Positions 1-10,460 of a DNA stretch of 33,682 bases are shown piece by piece. The position numbers were made by a program, and so were the translations under genes. The DNA comes from Reticulitermes lucifugus (lineage: Eukaryota; Arthropoda; Insecta; Blattodea; Rhinotermitidae). Location of the stretch: positions 45,924 through 79,605 of the forward strand of contig JAKCWW010001161.1 of assembly GCA_026260175.1 (NCBI GenBank). The letters run 5' to 3'. Position 1 is the first letter of the stretch; the number at the start of each line of letters is the position of its first letter. Below the pieces are notes generated by a model. The model had not been told where the DNA came from, made no database searches, and saw only the letters and a program-made list of their open reading frames with translations.

Positions 1-1330
1 AAACCTCGACACTGAAACGGGAAACCGGAGTAGGTAGAAGAGGACGACTAAAAAAAAATATTTCATGCCAGTCAGGCCTCATACATCAACAGATATAAGA
101 ATTATAAAAGAAATATTCTCGTGTGTAACGCCAATGAAGAATGTCTGAAGAGATATGTTACTCCACGTTATGCAAAATTCAAAATGACTCGAACTTCCCC
201 GGCTTCAAAATTTACTGAAATCGAAGCACAAAAATTCCACATCACAGACGAAATAAAATGGCTGTATACCAAAAACCAAAACCTTCATCAACAAGCATAT
301 CAGCTTCACACATTTTTGTCTAATACATGGGATCGGTTATTCCCTCTTATTAACAATTCTATCCAATGTAACCTAGAAAATACACTGTAAAATGATACAT
401 AAGGTGTTCAACATGATCACTTTTCTTTAGTACAGTGATGGATACTTATACATGAACCGAAACACATTGCAGTAAGACTTCTCAACATAAAAAGTGGTGT
501 TGTGATTGACGGCTACTTTCCCCACATTTGTATATCTTCATCACAAGGGATGTCCCACTTAAAAACATTAGGGGGTGGAATGGCTAGTTTATTAACAGAA
601 ACAGTGTGTGTTCTGCTATAATGGATTTGTGTTTGATACCGACACTCTTCAGGAAGGGGAAATCCCAAAAGTTATTCACAACCGCAACTCAATATTTTCA
701 GTCCATTTTCTGGTAATTTTATATGAGACTGGTGGTGTACAGGTTTCCCCATTCTTACATCAATACTCGCAATTTTTATACTTTACCAGAAACAGCAAAT
801 GGAAACCTTCAAAGTTATTGATGTTTCTATTCCCAGATATTAAAGTGAAAATTATTAAAATTTGAAACGTTCTGGTTGCAATTCAAACATGGTGAACCTA
901 CACTTTTCAGTTTATATTACAAATAAATAATTAACAGACTTTAAAAGTGTTACTGACTATATATACTGTATAAAACACTATGTTTGTGTTAGGGATGTCA
1001 ATTCATAAGAAATTCCACATAGATATCGGAAGTGATCATACAAATATCATTCTGATTTATTGGGGCCGAAAATTTGATTTGCTCCATTATCTAATTAACT
1101 ACTGTCTTAAATGCCGTTTTTTCCGTAATTAGTGTTACAAACCTGCCCTACCTACATTCATATTGCAATATAAATTTCCACTAACAATTAAAGGATTTTA
1201 ACCGTATATCAGTAAGAAGATCGGCTAACAATTCATGGACAGCTGCCTACGTTTTTCATTCTCCATGGATGAAACTGGGAAAACACATTGTTTTTACAAC
1301 TTTATTCCTTATAGATAATAAAATAATATA
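1..1330. other. Unassigned AT-rich DNA
   Basis: Nothing recognisable was found here on either strand. Two short ORFs (about 121-390 and 608-865) show no domain, no biased composition and no splice context, and look like chance open frames. Confidence 0.5.
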
Positions 1331-1334
1331 ACAC

Positions 1335-1460
1335 CAAGCATAATGAGGCGGCTCGTGATTTGTACTCCTCGCCATCCATTATAAAGTCTCCTATACACTG
1401 GGTTGAAATCGAACCCCCGTGTTGACGGGCGACGACTGACCGCCCAGATCGCTGTAACTG
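1335..1460 (-). repeat. Possible tRNA-derived SINE head
   Basis: On the reverse strand the sequence carries an A-box-like run (GCGATCTGGGCGGTCAGTCG) followed, at tRNA-like spacing, by a B-box-like run (GGGGGTTCGATTTC). This is the layout of a pol III promoter at the head of a tRNA-derived SINE. The body beyond it is not recognised and no cloverleaf was established. It abuts the tandem repeat that starts near 1435. Alternatives are a chance match or a decayed tRNA pseudogene. Confidence 0.35.
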
Positions 1461-1765
1461 TAACGGAATGGAAAACTGATTCTTGCTTAATTAAGTCTAC
1501 ATTAATTAATAAGTTTAAGAAACCGACTTAGTTAATTGTAATTTAATTAAATTTAGATTAATAAATAAGTTTTAAGAAATGGACTAACCGCCCAAATCAC
1601 CGTACTTCTAATCTAATGGAGAATTAATTCTAATTTAATTAAATTTAGATTAATGAATAAGTTTTAAGCAACGAGCTAACCGACAAAATCACCGTACATC
1701 TAATCGAATGGAGAATTAATTCTAATTTAATTAAATTGCGATTAATGAATAAGTTTTAAGGAGCG
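1435..1765 (+). repeat. Tandem repeat, about 92-bp unit
   Basis: Units beginning ACTGACCG / ACTAACCG / GCTAACCG fall at about 1435, 1583 and 1675. The last two are 92 bp apart and nearly identical: CCG, then a run like AATCACCGTAC, then ATGGAGAATTAATTC, then TAATTTAATTAAATT, then AATAAGTTTTAAG. The first copy is more diverged and about half a unit longer, as if it carries a partial internal duplication. The unit is AT-rich with no coding potential. It looks like a short minisatellite or the internal repeat of a mobile element. Confidence 0.75.
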
Positions 1766-2160
1766 GACCACTTTCGTAAATAGCATTTAGTGCAGCGTAA
1801 CTTACAGTTCGACGGTTCCTTTTGTTCTTTTTAACTGAAACGCGCTCCAATAATCGATCTTGAAAGCTATTTCGTTTAGACGTGGGGATAAACAGTGTTA
1901 TTTATTCTGGCTTTTCAAGATACGTTTCGCACCCCAGATTTCACCTCGCAATGCAGTTATCTAAAAAAGCTTCTCCTGTTAGTACGAGCAACCTATAATT
2001 GAAATCCCATTCTCAGAGAGCTGGTGCAGCTGAACTGAATGATTGATGGTGATAGAAAACATTAACAGATTGCGCTGAACTGAATAACCTACGGAAAACT
2101 CGGATGAATATTGAAAATTTGTCATACCAGCACATTCGATTGAATTACACGTTCACCTAA

Positions 2161-2290
2161 CGTGGCGCAGAAGTGATTGGCACTTCTACTTAGTATCCTG
2201 AAGGTCCCGGACTCGAATATCGGCGCTGATGCCGACTATCCTGCGATTACCTATAGGTTTACTGAGCCCCTCCAAAAAAAATACTGGGAT
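2161..2290 (+). repeat. Possible tRNA-like SINE head, diverged
   Basis: A run GTGGCGCAGAAGTGATTGGC resembles a pol III A box, and GGACTCGAATATC some 35 bases later resembles a B box. The downstream body is not recognised. This could be a decayed SINE head or a chance match. Confidence 0.25.
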
Positions 2291-2414
2291 ATCACCTCAC
2301 AATACACCACGCTCGCTTTTGTCCACATAATATGTAATCACTCGCAAATATCCGTCTATTCGACATTACATAAAGCATTTAGTTAAAAGACCATCGTTAC
2401 ATCCAAACTCAAAC

Positions 2415-2692
2415 AAAAGTCGTCCCTGTTCACGCCATGAAGGCATATAGAGGTACAGCTCCACTAATTCTTAACGTCGGCACTGGACGGAGGTGAGTGA
2501 TCAACGTCACACTCCGATCGCTTTAGGCCCGAGAAAGAACCCCGGTACGCATTAAATAGGAGGCTGAGTGAGCCCCAGAGCCGGGATGGACGTTTTGAAG
2601 AAGAGATAAATATCTTGGCGCTACCGAGATTCGAAACCTGGACTGTCCAGCGAGTAGCGTAGTAGCTATTCCGACTACGCTATCCGGAGTCT
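2415..2692 (-). repeat. tRNA-derived SINE, diverged copy (GTCTCTTTCCC family)
   Basis: Reverse-strand reading gives a tRNA-like head (A box GATAGCGTAGTCGGAATAGC, B box AGGTTTCGAATCTC near 2630) followed by a diverged body. That body corresponds to the better-preserved copy at 2995-3240: a GGTACxxxGT-type segment, the CCCGAGAAAG region and the GGAGGTGAG region in the same order. The copy has many substitutions and is probably old. Confidence 0.6.
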
Positions 2693-2994
2693 TCCGTCAC
2701 AGATCAATTAATGAAACAAATGGTATAGTGACGTGAGAGATTTAGAAACTGACAGTATATTAGTGAACCTGACATAAATAAAAAACACATGCGTGTTCTG
2801 ATACCAACATTTCAAATATTAGGCCGTTTTATACATCAGTCTGTGTATTTATAGAACTACTGATGACACATAAGTAAAGATAATTTTGTTCTGTTCCATC
2901 AAGAAACATCGTGTGGTGACAAAGGAAATCTAACAAACAGTACAAAAAGGAGGACAGAGAATCTTATAACTCAGCAGGTTACGATAAAAAAACA

Positions 2995-3240
2995 GTTCAC
3001 TTATAACAGGCCATGAAGGCCCAGATAGGGAATAGACGTATCGCTCTACTCTTTCTTTATCCTCGGCCCTAGATGGGGGTCGGTGGTTAACGCCACGCCC
3101 CGGCCGTTTTACCCCCGGGAAAGAGACCTGGTACCCACTGTACAGGAGGTTGGGTGCGGAAAATCTCATCCCACCGGGATTCGATCCCCTGACCGTCCAG
3201 CCCGTAGCGAGCCGCTATACCGAGTGAGCTATCCCAGTCC
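2995..3240 (-). repeat. tRNA-derived SINE with complete head (GTCTCTTTCCC family)
   Basis: The reverse strand starts with GGACTGGGATAGCTCACTCG, which contains an A-box match (TAGCTCACTCGG), and has a B box in GGGGATCGAATCCC at 3177-3190. The body then reads GTGGGTACCAGGTCTCTTTC, CCGGGGGTAAAACGGCCGGG and onward to a GGCCTTCATGGCC segment. The same body occurs at 11096-11290 and, decayed, at 2415-2692 and 22890-23010. If translated, the body gives an FPGVKRPGRG peptide that I recall as a frequent spurious ORF in cockroach and termite assemblies. It is a non-autonomous element and not a protein gene. Confidence 0.8.
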
Positions 3241-3249
3241 ACAGCAGGT

Positions 3250-4225
3250 TACGACAAGGTAGTTATAAAGAGTGAGTAGGCATTGTTTTGGAGCCGGTAG
3301 TGAACTGTTTGGGGGGTATCATCTCAGCGATCACATGAGACTTACAAAGATACACGTATGAACAAGATCAGGCTGGCCAACCTGCCCAATTATCACGCCC
3401 TTTTCTGTATTTAACTGATAGTGGTACATGTGTTGTACTAACAAATAACTGAAAACTGGTTCCTTTACAAAAAACATCCTGAAAGCTGTTTACGGGAAAT
3501 GTTCTGTGTTATGTCAACGCAACCTGACCTAATTCGTTTTACTCACTGCAAGAGACAAGGAGAATTCACCTACGTCAACTGAGGCAACAGACATATCGAC
3601 AGGACCTCGTTTCGCTGCCATCAACGACAAAAAGTTTAAGAGGACACAGCGACTGCAAAGACGTTTAATGGCAAAGAGGAAAGGAAGCAAGAAATTTTTA
3701 GGTTGGTTTTTTACAGACGACATCTATATGTGAAATCCTTGTCAATAATGATATTGTGAGTGACCAAGCACTCCTTATTACTGTGTCCGAAGTTTGTTAC
3801 TCTCTTCTAGATGAAGAGAATTGATCGCCAAATTCGGTTTAGACGTAAAACATACGAACCTTGCAATTTAATTCCGTCAATTCTTCATTCGGAAAATTTG
3901 GCTAAACACTAGAAAGCAAAGTATCAAAAATGCAAATATAAACAATAATAACAGAGTTTGTGTAATTATCACACACTTGTAATGTGAAAATTCAACAGTT
4001 CACACAGACACAAACCTCTTCCGTTCACTGTCTTTCTTACAACCAACTCGTGTTGCCAAAAGAACATTACATTATGCAACACCCCCTCTCCTAAACAACC
4101 ATGTGAACACCTTCCAAGAAGACTACAAACTAAAGCTCAAAGGGAATGACACGGATGGGGCATTTACACTTAGGAATTTATTTACGTATTTATCATTTAT
4201 TTAACAACCCTCCCAGTAACTTATA
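3250..4225. other. Unassigned DNA
   Basis: No gene, tandem repeat or inverted repeat is evident. One 64-codon minus-strand ORF (3529-3723) shows no recognisable motif. Confidence 0.45.
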
Positions 4226-4226
4226 C

Positions 4227-4550
4227 ATGAAGATTGAGAAGGGTGGGGCGAGTTGCACGTACTGGGGAGGACAGATGTTTACAGGGGTTTGGTCGGGCAA
4301 ACCTGAGGGAAACAGACCACTTGGAAGTACTAGTCGTAGATGGGGGAATAATATTAAAATGGGTGTTCAGAAAGTCAGTTAAGGACAGGTTTGTACTGGG
4401 TTGGTCCGGCTGAGAATAGAGACAGGTGGTCGGCTCTTGTAAACGCGGTGATGAACGTTCGGGTTCCATAAAATGCGGGATATTTCTCGACTAGCTAACC
4501 AAATATTAGCTTCTCAAGAACTGCTCTGATCCATGGAGGCACTTATCAGT
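4227..4550 (+). pseudogene. Non-LTR retrotransposon tail (ORF C-terminus plus 3' UTR), degraded
   Basis: The plus strand carries a decayed C-terminal peptide with SGKPEGNRPLG followed by RRWGNNIKMGVQ. This matches the GRPxGKRPLGRxRxRWExNIKM signature of the better-preserved copy at 24392-24760. A stop interrupts after the GVQKVS segment, and the frame shifts before the AVMNLRVP-like end. The 3' UTR follows, with a TTCTCGACTAGCTAACC-type run, TAGCTTCTCAAGAA and ATCCATGGAG, ending near 4550. It is 5'-truncated, as is usual for LINE copies, and cannot encode a working protein. Confidence 0.8.
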
Positions 4551-4554
4551 AACT

Positions 4555-5010
4555 CAGACAAATTATAAATTGTCGACTTATGTATTAAGAGTAGGTATTA
4601 TGCATAGCACAGCATTTTACTCGGAAAACACAAAGACAGGATACCAACTTTCAGGTTTCACACACACAAGAGGATAAATGCATTATACTTAGCAATACTT
4701 CGATGTTATTCTATCATTTTACGCAATCATAAGCCTTATAAGTAGGCTGCATTTCCTTCACTCGCAATCTTCGTATAATCTCAATAAGGTTTTAATATTT
4801 CAATTCTATGAATTTTAAAACTCATTTTTATTCATTATTTCTGTCTACTCCATTCTCTTCTTCTACCTTCAATATTCTCGCTACGATTTTAGGATTTTTA
4901 TCAAACGCACTCCTTCATAAGAAAGAAAGAAAGAAAAAATAAAGAAAGATAAAATACAAAATTGGCAATAAATTTACGCAAAAAAACAAGGAAGCAGGGA
5001 ACAAATAATA
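4555..5010. other. Unassigned AT-rich DNA with a GAAA-rich patch
   Basis: The only structure seen is a purine-rich imperfect GAAA repeat at about 4919-4950. No coding signal was found. Confidence 0.45.
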
Positions 5011-5088
5011 CAAATAAGTTAATTACACAAATAAAAGTAAGGCGCCGCTAGCATCTACATTTTCTAACAAATTCCTTTTATATTTTAG

Positions 5089-5248
5089 GTCTGAGGCTAC
5101 TATGAAAACCGTGTATGCAAATTCCAGACTGCTGAATTACAACACAGAAATCCGCGTGGTGATCTGCGTATCATGCAGAGATGCTGCAGACTGGTCAGTC
5201 ATATATGAAGACATGGTATACTGCCTCGCTTTTGTTCACAAAGCATAA
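5089..5248 (+). CDS. Weak candidate exon or short ORF, unknown product
   Basis: An acceptor-like stretch (pyrimidine-rich, TTTTATATTTTAG at 5076-5088, with a branch-like TTCTAAC before it) precedes an open frame. The frame runs from TCT at 5090 to TAA at 5246-5248, about 52 codons, and includes an ATG at 5102. The stretch is less AT-rich than its flanks. The frame also stays open upstream of the acceptor, so the acceptor does not define it sharply. No domain is recognised. A chance ORF or part of an unknown repeat is just as likely. Confidence 0.2.
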
Positions 5249-5789
5249 AGCGATTACATGGCCATTCTCAAACTGCAGACTATAAAGTGCGCCATGGAGC
5301 GTAGCTGCCATATCAGAGCAGTGCATACCACCGAGCGACACGAATCACATGAAAGGAAATCCTAAATTAAGAGATCTAGAAATTTCCATCCTAATTTCGA
5401 AAGCAGCAAGATCTCAGCGACATGTTATCAGTGCAATGTTTATTGCTGTGTATATCCTCTTTAACATCGGATTCATTAAAGCTATAATACAGTTTACCCC
5501 TTTTCCGGCACTTCCTTACATATTGTAACTCCCACCTTCTATTTCATTAAAATTATATTTTTAATACTTATATAAACCACATGAAATTTCAAGAGTAAAA
5601 TAAAAAAATCACAAATCTATTCATGAGGCGACACATACCCATTCCACTGATTCACTCTTAAATCTTCCAGCCGTAGATTGATAATAATCAATCACAATTT
5701 CACTCAAAATACACGACAGAATAAGCAATGCCACCACCGAGAGATAACGTTTATTGGCAAAGGCCAATCTACAATACGGCCCACACTAA

Positions 5790-5985
5790 TGGAACTTTAA
5801 AAGTCCATAAAATAGGTGGAATTCTTCACTACTTGAGGAAGTAATTAGTAGCTTCTCAAGAAGGACTCTGCTCAGTGTATTTAGTAAGTACGTAAGTTAG
5901 TTAGTTGATTAGTCAGATGTTCAGTCAGTCAGTTACTTAGTGCTACTTAGTCAATCAGTCCGTTAGTTATTTGGTTAATTATGGT
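5790..5985 (+). repeat. Non-LTR retrotransposon 3' end only, with TTAG-type tail
   Basis: The fragment begins with ATGGAACTTTAAAAGTCC, which aligns with the last codons of the family ORF (ATGAACCTTCGGGTTCC in other copies). It continues into the shared 3' UTR (TTCTTCACTACTTGAGGAAG, TAGCTTCTCAAGAAGGACTC). It ends in a long degenerate array of TTAG/CAGT-type tetramers at about 5880-5985. The coding part is lost, which is typical of severe 5' truncation. Confidence 0.75.
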
Positions 5986-5989
5986 GGTT

Positions 5990-6715
5990 GCACTGTGTCA
6001 AAGGAAAGATCAATCCTAGAAAACAGGCAGTAGGTTCTATGAAAGCTAAGCAAATTTTATCTTCTCGATAAGGTGAAGCATGCAGAAGTGAAGGAACCCC
6101 TACGTATTGGTGACATGGTCAACGAATACTGGCAATTATATAAAGGCCGTGGCTGAGGCAACGATCAGCTTACATAGGCTATTATACGTCATGGTGAACA
6201 GCACTACAATGCATGGTTACTGTCGCGATAGTTAACGACTACGTGCCGACAAAGTTGCCTGTTAGCACTATGTGAAATGTCATGGAAGCCGAAGTTTGAA
6301 TAGCATTTTGGTTAGGAGTTGAATCTTATAGTGCCATTCTTGGTTCGTACAGTGAATAAAGGAGAGTGGAGATTCTGCAGAACTTCTACCATCATCAATC
6401 ATGTGCAAGTTGAAGGGGTGTTGAGGGGTCAGAATGGCGCTTCTTCTCTTGTTGTGGCTGGCGATAACACAGCAGCGGCTTCTGCAAGCCCATCTGCTGT
6501 AACTCGCCTCTCGATTTAACAACGGCATTGAAAGCACACCCTTTTGTATTTCTGTTTCAACCTGATTAATCGAACACGTTACGTTACCTCCCAATCGAGT
6601 AGGTTCTGACTTTCTGTCCTTCAAACAAAAGAAGTCGCATCAAGAAATATGAATTCAATACTTCTGAGAAAATAGTTACACAATAAAACTGCGAAGCAAA
6701 CACCACAGGGTTATA
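5990..6715. other. Unassigned DNA, possible unknown repeat
   Basis: A minus-strand ORF of 114 codons (6280-6624) overlaps a plus-strand Ala/Ser-rich ORF (6319-6519). Neither shows a domain or splice context. I have a vague memory of similar peptides among repeat-derived ORFs in cockroach data, so an unclassified dispersed repeat is possible. Confidence 0.25.
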
Positions 6716-6719
6716 ATGA

Positions 6720-6962
6720 GAGTTTAATTATTCTGAAGGAGAAGCTACATTAGCACTTTCGAGAAGCAAATTATACCACATCAATAAAATAAGGTTTTAA
6801 TAACTCTGAGGGAAAAGCTACGTTAGCACTTCTGAGAATCAATGACACCAAATCAAATAACAAGATTTTGATCACTCTCAGTCGAAAGCAACTTTGGCAC
6901 TTCTGAGAAGCAAATGATACCACATCAATAAAATTAAGCTTTAATAATTCTGAGTGAGAAAA
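6720..6962 (+). repeat. Tandem repeat, about 72-bp unit
   Basis: Three and a fraction units share the order GAGAAGCAAA(T), ATACCACATCAATAAAAT, a TTTTAATAA run, TCTGAG, and AAGCTACGTTAGCACTTCT. Equivalent GAGAA positions are 6761, 6834 and 6905, giving spacings of 73 and 71 bp. The copies differ by substitutions and small indels. A partial related unit lies alone at 7888-7918 (GAATTACATTAGCACTTCTC). There is no coding potential. Confidence 0.75.
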
Positions 6963-7024
6963 TACTCGTTTATTGGGACTTTTGTAAATAAAATACGTGA
7001 CACAAATACCGGATATTATTCCAA

Positions 7025-7235
7025 ATTAATACACCTAAAAAGTCAAATAACTTTAGGTCGGGAGAAAGGGCCGGTCAATTCGTAAGTCCACCAGGGGGAA
7101 GTTTGTTTTATGAACACTTTAACACTGCAGGTAAAGTGACGGGTACTCAATCTTGTTGGAAGAAAGCTCTTTGTAATCTAGGCCGAGAATTTCCTGCCGC
7201 TGGAATAAAGAACCCTCGTAACATTGTGTGATACT
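7025..7235 (-). pseudogene. Tc1/mariner-type transposase remnant (catalytic core region)
   Basis: The reverse strand reads, across frameshifts, a segment like SVHKTNFPLVDLRID and then RPF/PALSPDLK. It then shows FDFLGV, which corresponds to the LDFFLWG motif of this superfamily. The SPDL segment corresponds to the WPPRSPDLTPLDFFLWG block that carries the third catalytic Asp of insect Tc1/mariner-like transposases. The preceding NKIEYPSLYLQ aligns with the QQDGAPxHF block, with the catalytic Asp lost. Stops and shifts make it inactive. It could belong to the same superfamily as the C-terminal remnant at 27745-28000. The assignment is by eye. Confidence 0.5.
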
Positions 7236-7657
7236 AATCTGAAACATATATTTAGTGCTTGTATTCCCGTTAAAACCAGTTCCTTATTTCAATGACCAGT
7301 AAATTTATTTGACTTCCTTTTTTTTGGTACATTAATTTGGCACATCACGTATAGCACACGACATTATTTTTTACCCCCTGGAGAGTAACTCATATTGTGA
7401 AGATAGCACATCGCTCTGTACATCAAGAATTTCCCCGCATTTTACACACGTAAACCCCCAAATTCACAATATCCCACCAATAAGTATATTATAAGCCAGA
7501 AGAGCCGTGCAAAATCATTTTCAACAGTATTTCCCCATCCTTTGCCATTAGATTTTGAGACTAAAATAACGTTCATGAGATTTCACGTTATCATGGCAAC
7601 GACTACGAAGAATGCTGCCTCCTGGGGTTTGAAGCCATGTAGTTTTATAAAACTTAC

Positions 7658-7693
7658 CGACGTTTCGTAGAAAGCAGTTACCTCCATTTTCAG
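7658..7693 (-). repeat. CTGAAAA...CGAAACGTCG repeat motif (decayed copy)
   Basis: The reverse strand reads CTGAAAATGGAGGTAACTGC followed by TTTCTACGAAACGTCG. This is the same modular pattern as the copies near 9761, 14521 and 18411: CTGANGA, then a potential stem, then CGAAACG. The first block has lost the G of CTGANGA, so this copy is degenerate. Confidence 0.6.
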
Positions 7694-8713
7694 GGCAGAA
7701 GGCTAAGCATGAAGGAGACAATCAGTTTTCTGCGAAAATTTAGTTAATTTTTACCACATTAAAAGGCGTCAGTTTCCAGAAGACCGTTTTACTCAAAATA
7801 CTGTACGTAATTCACATTTGTTTCATACGTGCTGCAAGTTCCTCCCCTCTCATCCTTCTCAATCCGATTACCCTAATAATATTGTGTTGAAGAATTACAT
7901 TAGCACTTCTCAATACAACCAAGCTCTTACTGTCAGCTATTGCCAGTAATAACTCTCTGACACATTACTCGAAAAGTACCAGATTCAAATCCAACCTGAC
8001 AGCTGGTGTCATATTGACTGAAGATTCACGCTGTTGCAACAAATCTTCGTGACAACTGCGGGGTGATACTGTCAGTTACAAGAAGAGACAGGAACACGTC
8101 ATCATCGGGCAGCAATTTAGTATTTGCACTATAATCCAGAGGCAGGATCGCTTAAAAGAAATTGTTCTACAATTGTGTGAACTCGTATTTAATTAATGCT
8201 AAATCTTACCATTTGACGTTTTCAACAGGACGAGTGACCAACTGTGATCACCTGAGTTGTGACATCGTAAGCCCGTATTTCACTTAACATTAAATGAAAT
8301 GTCAAGAAAAAACTGTCAGACTATGTACGCCATTCCTTTCTCTTTTGGTATTCGGCAACAGTTACATAAAACCGATATAGCACTAACGTCAGCTCACTTG
8401 AAATAGCGAATACCGCGCCAGACAGAGAGAAAGTTGTTCTGTAACCACAATAATCCATTTTATACAAAAGGGTTCCATTGTTCTTGGAGACGGTGTCTTG
8501 TACCATTAATCAGAACGAACGCAGGGAGCCATCTAGACTTATGACATAACACCTTACATTTTGTTAACAACTGATTAAACAATCATAAACATTTGAACAC
8601 ATGTACCGTTATTCGCCTGTGGATTCCAATCCATCTACATGTTTAGATATTAAAAATATATTATAATTATTAGGAACAACGTTCAGTGTCTGTGACTGGT
8701 AATTGCATGTTTA

Positions 8714-8741
8714 TAGATTACATTTCATTAAATGTAATCTA
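8714..8741. repeat. Short perfect hairpin
   Basis: TAGATTACATTT and its exact reverse complement AAATGTAATCTA are separated by four bases. There is no T-run terminator context, and this is eukaryotic DNA, so I assign no function. Confidence 0.6.
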
Positions 8742-9289
8742 CTGATTAGCATTCCTTTTTCAAAACAATATTATCACACCAATGACGTTACAGTACGTAT
8801 TACTTATATAGACCTGTGATGCTCTATTACTAATATTCATTACCACCTTATAAGATGGTATAATTTTCATATGTAAAAAAACTCCTATCCGTAAGTCATG
8901 ATATCATTCCCTTAATCACAAAATTAAATCATCTGATGGTTCTCTTACACACTTTCCATCATCTGACTTCCTGCAGGCAACTCGCGATAAATGTTATTTG
9001 TAATTCCGTTTAAAATTCAGAGGAAAGTCTGCCTTAACTTTAAAAGTCTGTGAATTTTGTACACACAGCGCATTTTGTATGATTATCAGAATACGCACAG
9101 ATTATTTCCCTGGACAACAGTTATCGGTTGGACCTTTTAACGGAGACTTTGGGTGTTTTCTCTCATGTAGGAACTGAATTTTTATGTATAATTTACAAGA
9201 TGAAATCGAGGCTTAAAATTGTTAATTCCCCTCCGTCTTGAATAAAGTGATATACACAATCTCATGAAATCTCATATCCACTTTTTTCT

Positions 9290-9485
9290 ATTTACGTCGT
9301 TCCACAGAATCCGCCAAACTCGAGGATCTGCGTAACACCAACATAATAGTTAATTTTTTGGTGGAGGTTTATCATCTCCCGCCCAACCCCCAAGCTGCAG
9401 GAACACCCTGCCTGCTGTCCGCCACATAAATCCACTTGCAACCACCGTAATCTCCTTTCCACAACCTGAGGACGCACCAAGCTTT
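9290..9485 (-). repeat. Fragment resembling a LINE 5' region
   Basis: The reverse strand begins near CTTGGTGCGTCCTCAGGTTG and later has GCAGCTTGGGGTTGGGCGGG. I recall very similar runs (GTGCGTCCTTAGGTTGCGG, then CCAGCTTGGGGGTTGGGCGA) as part of the 5' region of a common insect LINE. The match is from memory, and the fragment has no intact ORF. It may belong to the same LINE family as the tails annotated elsewhere here, which I cannot show. Confidence 0.45.
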
Positions 9486-9760
9486 AGTGATAAGGCACCC
9501 ACTTATGTCACTTACATCACCCCTCTCGGTTGTAGATTTGTTTTCTGAAAACTTTGTTTTCAAACACCTGTAATGTATCATTTCCTCAAAATAAGAGATT
9601 ATGTTTCAAAACCAGAAAAAAAGCGACCGGTGAAACTGTTTTATGCATAACGTACTAATCGCTGGTGGTAATGAAAGTAATGGGATAACAATACGAATTT
9701 TTAGGTTATCACAGCGGTGATGAAAATGCTGTGCCATCGTGCAGTGTGGTGAAATGATAT

Positions 9761-9793
9761 CGACGTTTCGAAGAAGCCTGCTATCTCCATCAT
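9761..9793 (-). repeat. CGAAACGTCG repeat motif (decayed copy)
   Basis: The reverse strand reads ATGATGGAGATAGCAGGCTT then CTTCGAAACGTCG. The GATGATGGAG and CGAAACGTCG blocks match the other three copies of this motif in the window, in the same orientation. The leading CTG is mutated to TAT. Confidence 0.55.
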
Positions 9794-9794
9794 A

Positions 9795-10340
9795 ATCTGC
9801 TGCATGAACGAGGCAGCAAGCTGGCAGTATGTTCTGTTTGGAATGGTAATTGTTTACAAATCATTTCATCAATTTCAAGTACACTGTTATTTTTTGTGGG
9901 GGCTGTACGAGTTTTCAAGAATTTTAAAATAACTATTCCCATAAGCTGAGATGATAAGCAGGAGCGGGTGGCTTCCCCACTGCGATCCATCAACCCTACC
10001 TGCTCTCTGGTTGACGTCAGTGGGAGGTGCGCGTTCACTATTCCTCTCGTGTCGCGTTCAGGAAAGGTCGTCATGAATCCTACCAGTCGTATAAGTCTGG
10101 CGAAAATCCCCTTGTCAACGTGAAATAAATATATTCAACGCCTGCTTTTACGCGACTTGACAATTGTATAGCTACATCATGTGAAACAGTGAAAAATTTA
10201 ATATTCCAATTTTTCATATGTGAGAGACAAAAACGTGTTAATGAAGTAGTACAGTACGGTCTTCTACAGCTCGACCGGTAATCGCGAGTTCGAACATCGC
10301 TTGAGAAACTGCTCTACGTCCTCGTTCTCCTAAGTTGTCC
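9795..10340. other. Unassigned DNA
   Basis: A 94-codon minus-strand ORF at 9790-10074 has no recognisable motif. No repeat structure was seen until the GT run. Confidence 0.4.
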
Positions 10341-10341
10341 T

Positions 10342-10343
<2 letters not shown>

Positions 10344-10394
<51 letters not shown>
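10344..10394 (+). repeat. (GT)n microsatellite
   Basis: About 25 uninterrupted GT dinucleotides. It lies about 70 bp upstream of the SINE head at 10461. Confidence 0.97.
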
Positions 10395-10396
<2 letters not shown>

Positions 10397-10460
10397 CGCG
10401 CGGAGGCCTTGGGACGAGCCGAGCCGCAGTGCAAAATATTATACGGCAAATGAAAGACCG

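Larger units (their letters stand above)
7240..9285. other. Unassigned AT-rich DNA
   Basis: Three small items were seen: the repeat motif at 7658-7693, an isolated partial copy of the 72-bp unit at 7888-7918, and a 12-bp perfect hairpin at 8714-8741. A short ORF at 8321-8506 on the minus strand has no recognisable features. Confidence 0.45.

Noticed and set aside
5880..5985. TTAG-rich tract as interstitial insect telomere repeat (TTAGG)n
   Set aside because: The units are four-base TTAG/CAGT types, not TTAGG, and they follow the LINE 3' UTR directly, so they are its tail.
6280..6624. 114-codon minus-strand ORF
   Set aside because: No domain. A faint memory of repeat-derived peptides is not enough to call a gene or a repeat family.
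6720..6962. CRISPR-like spacing of short repeats
   Set aside because: The whole 72-bp unit is repeated, not short repeats with unique spacers, and the context is eukaryotic.
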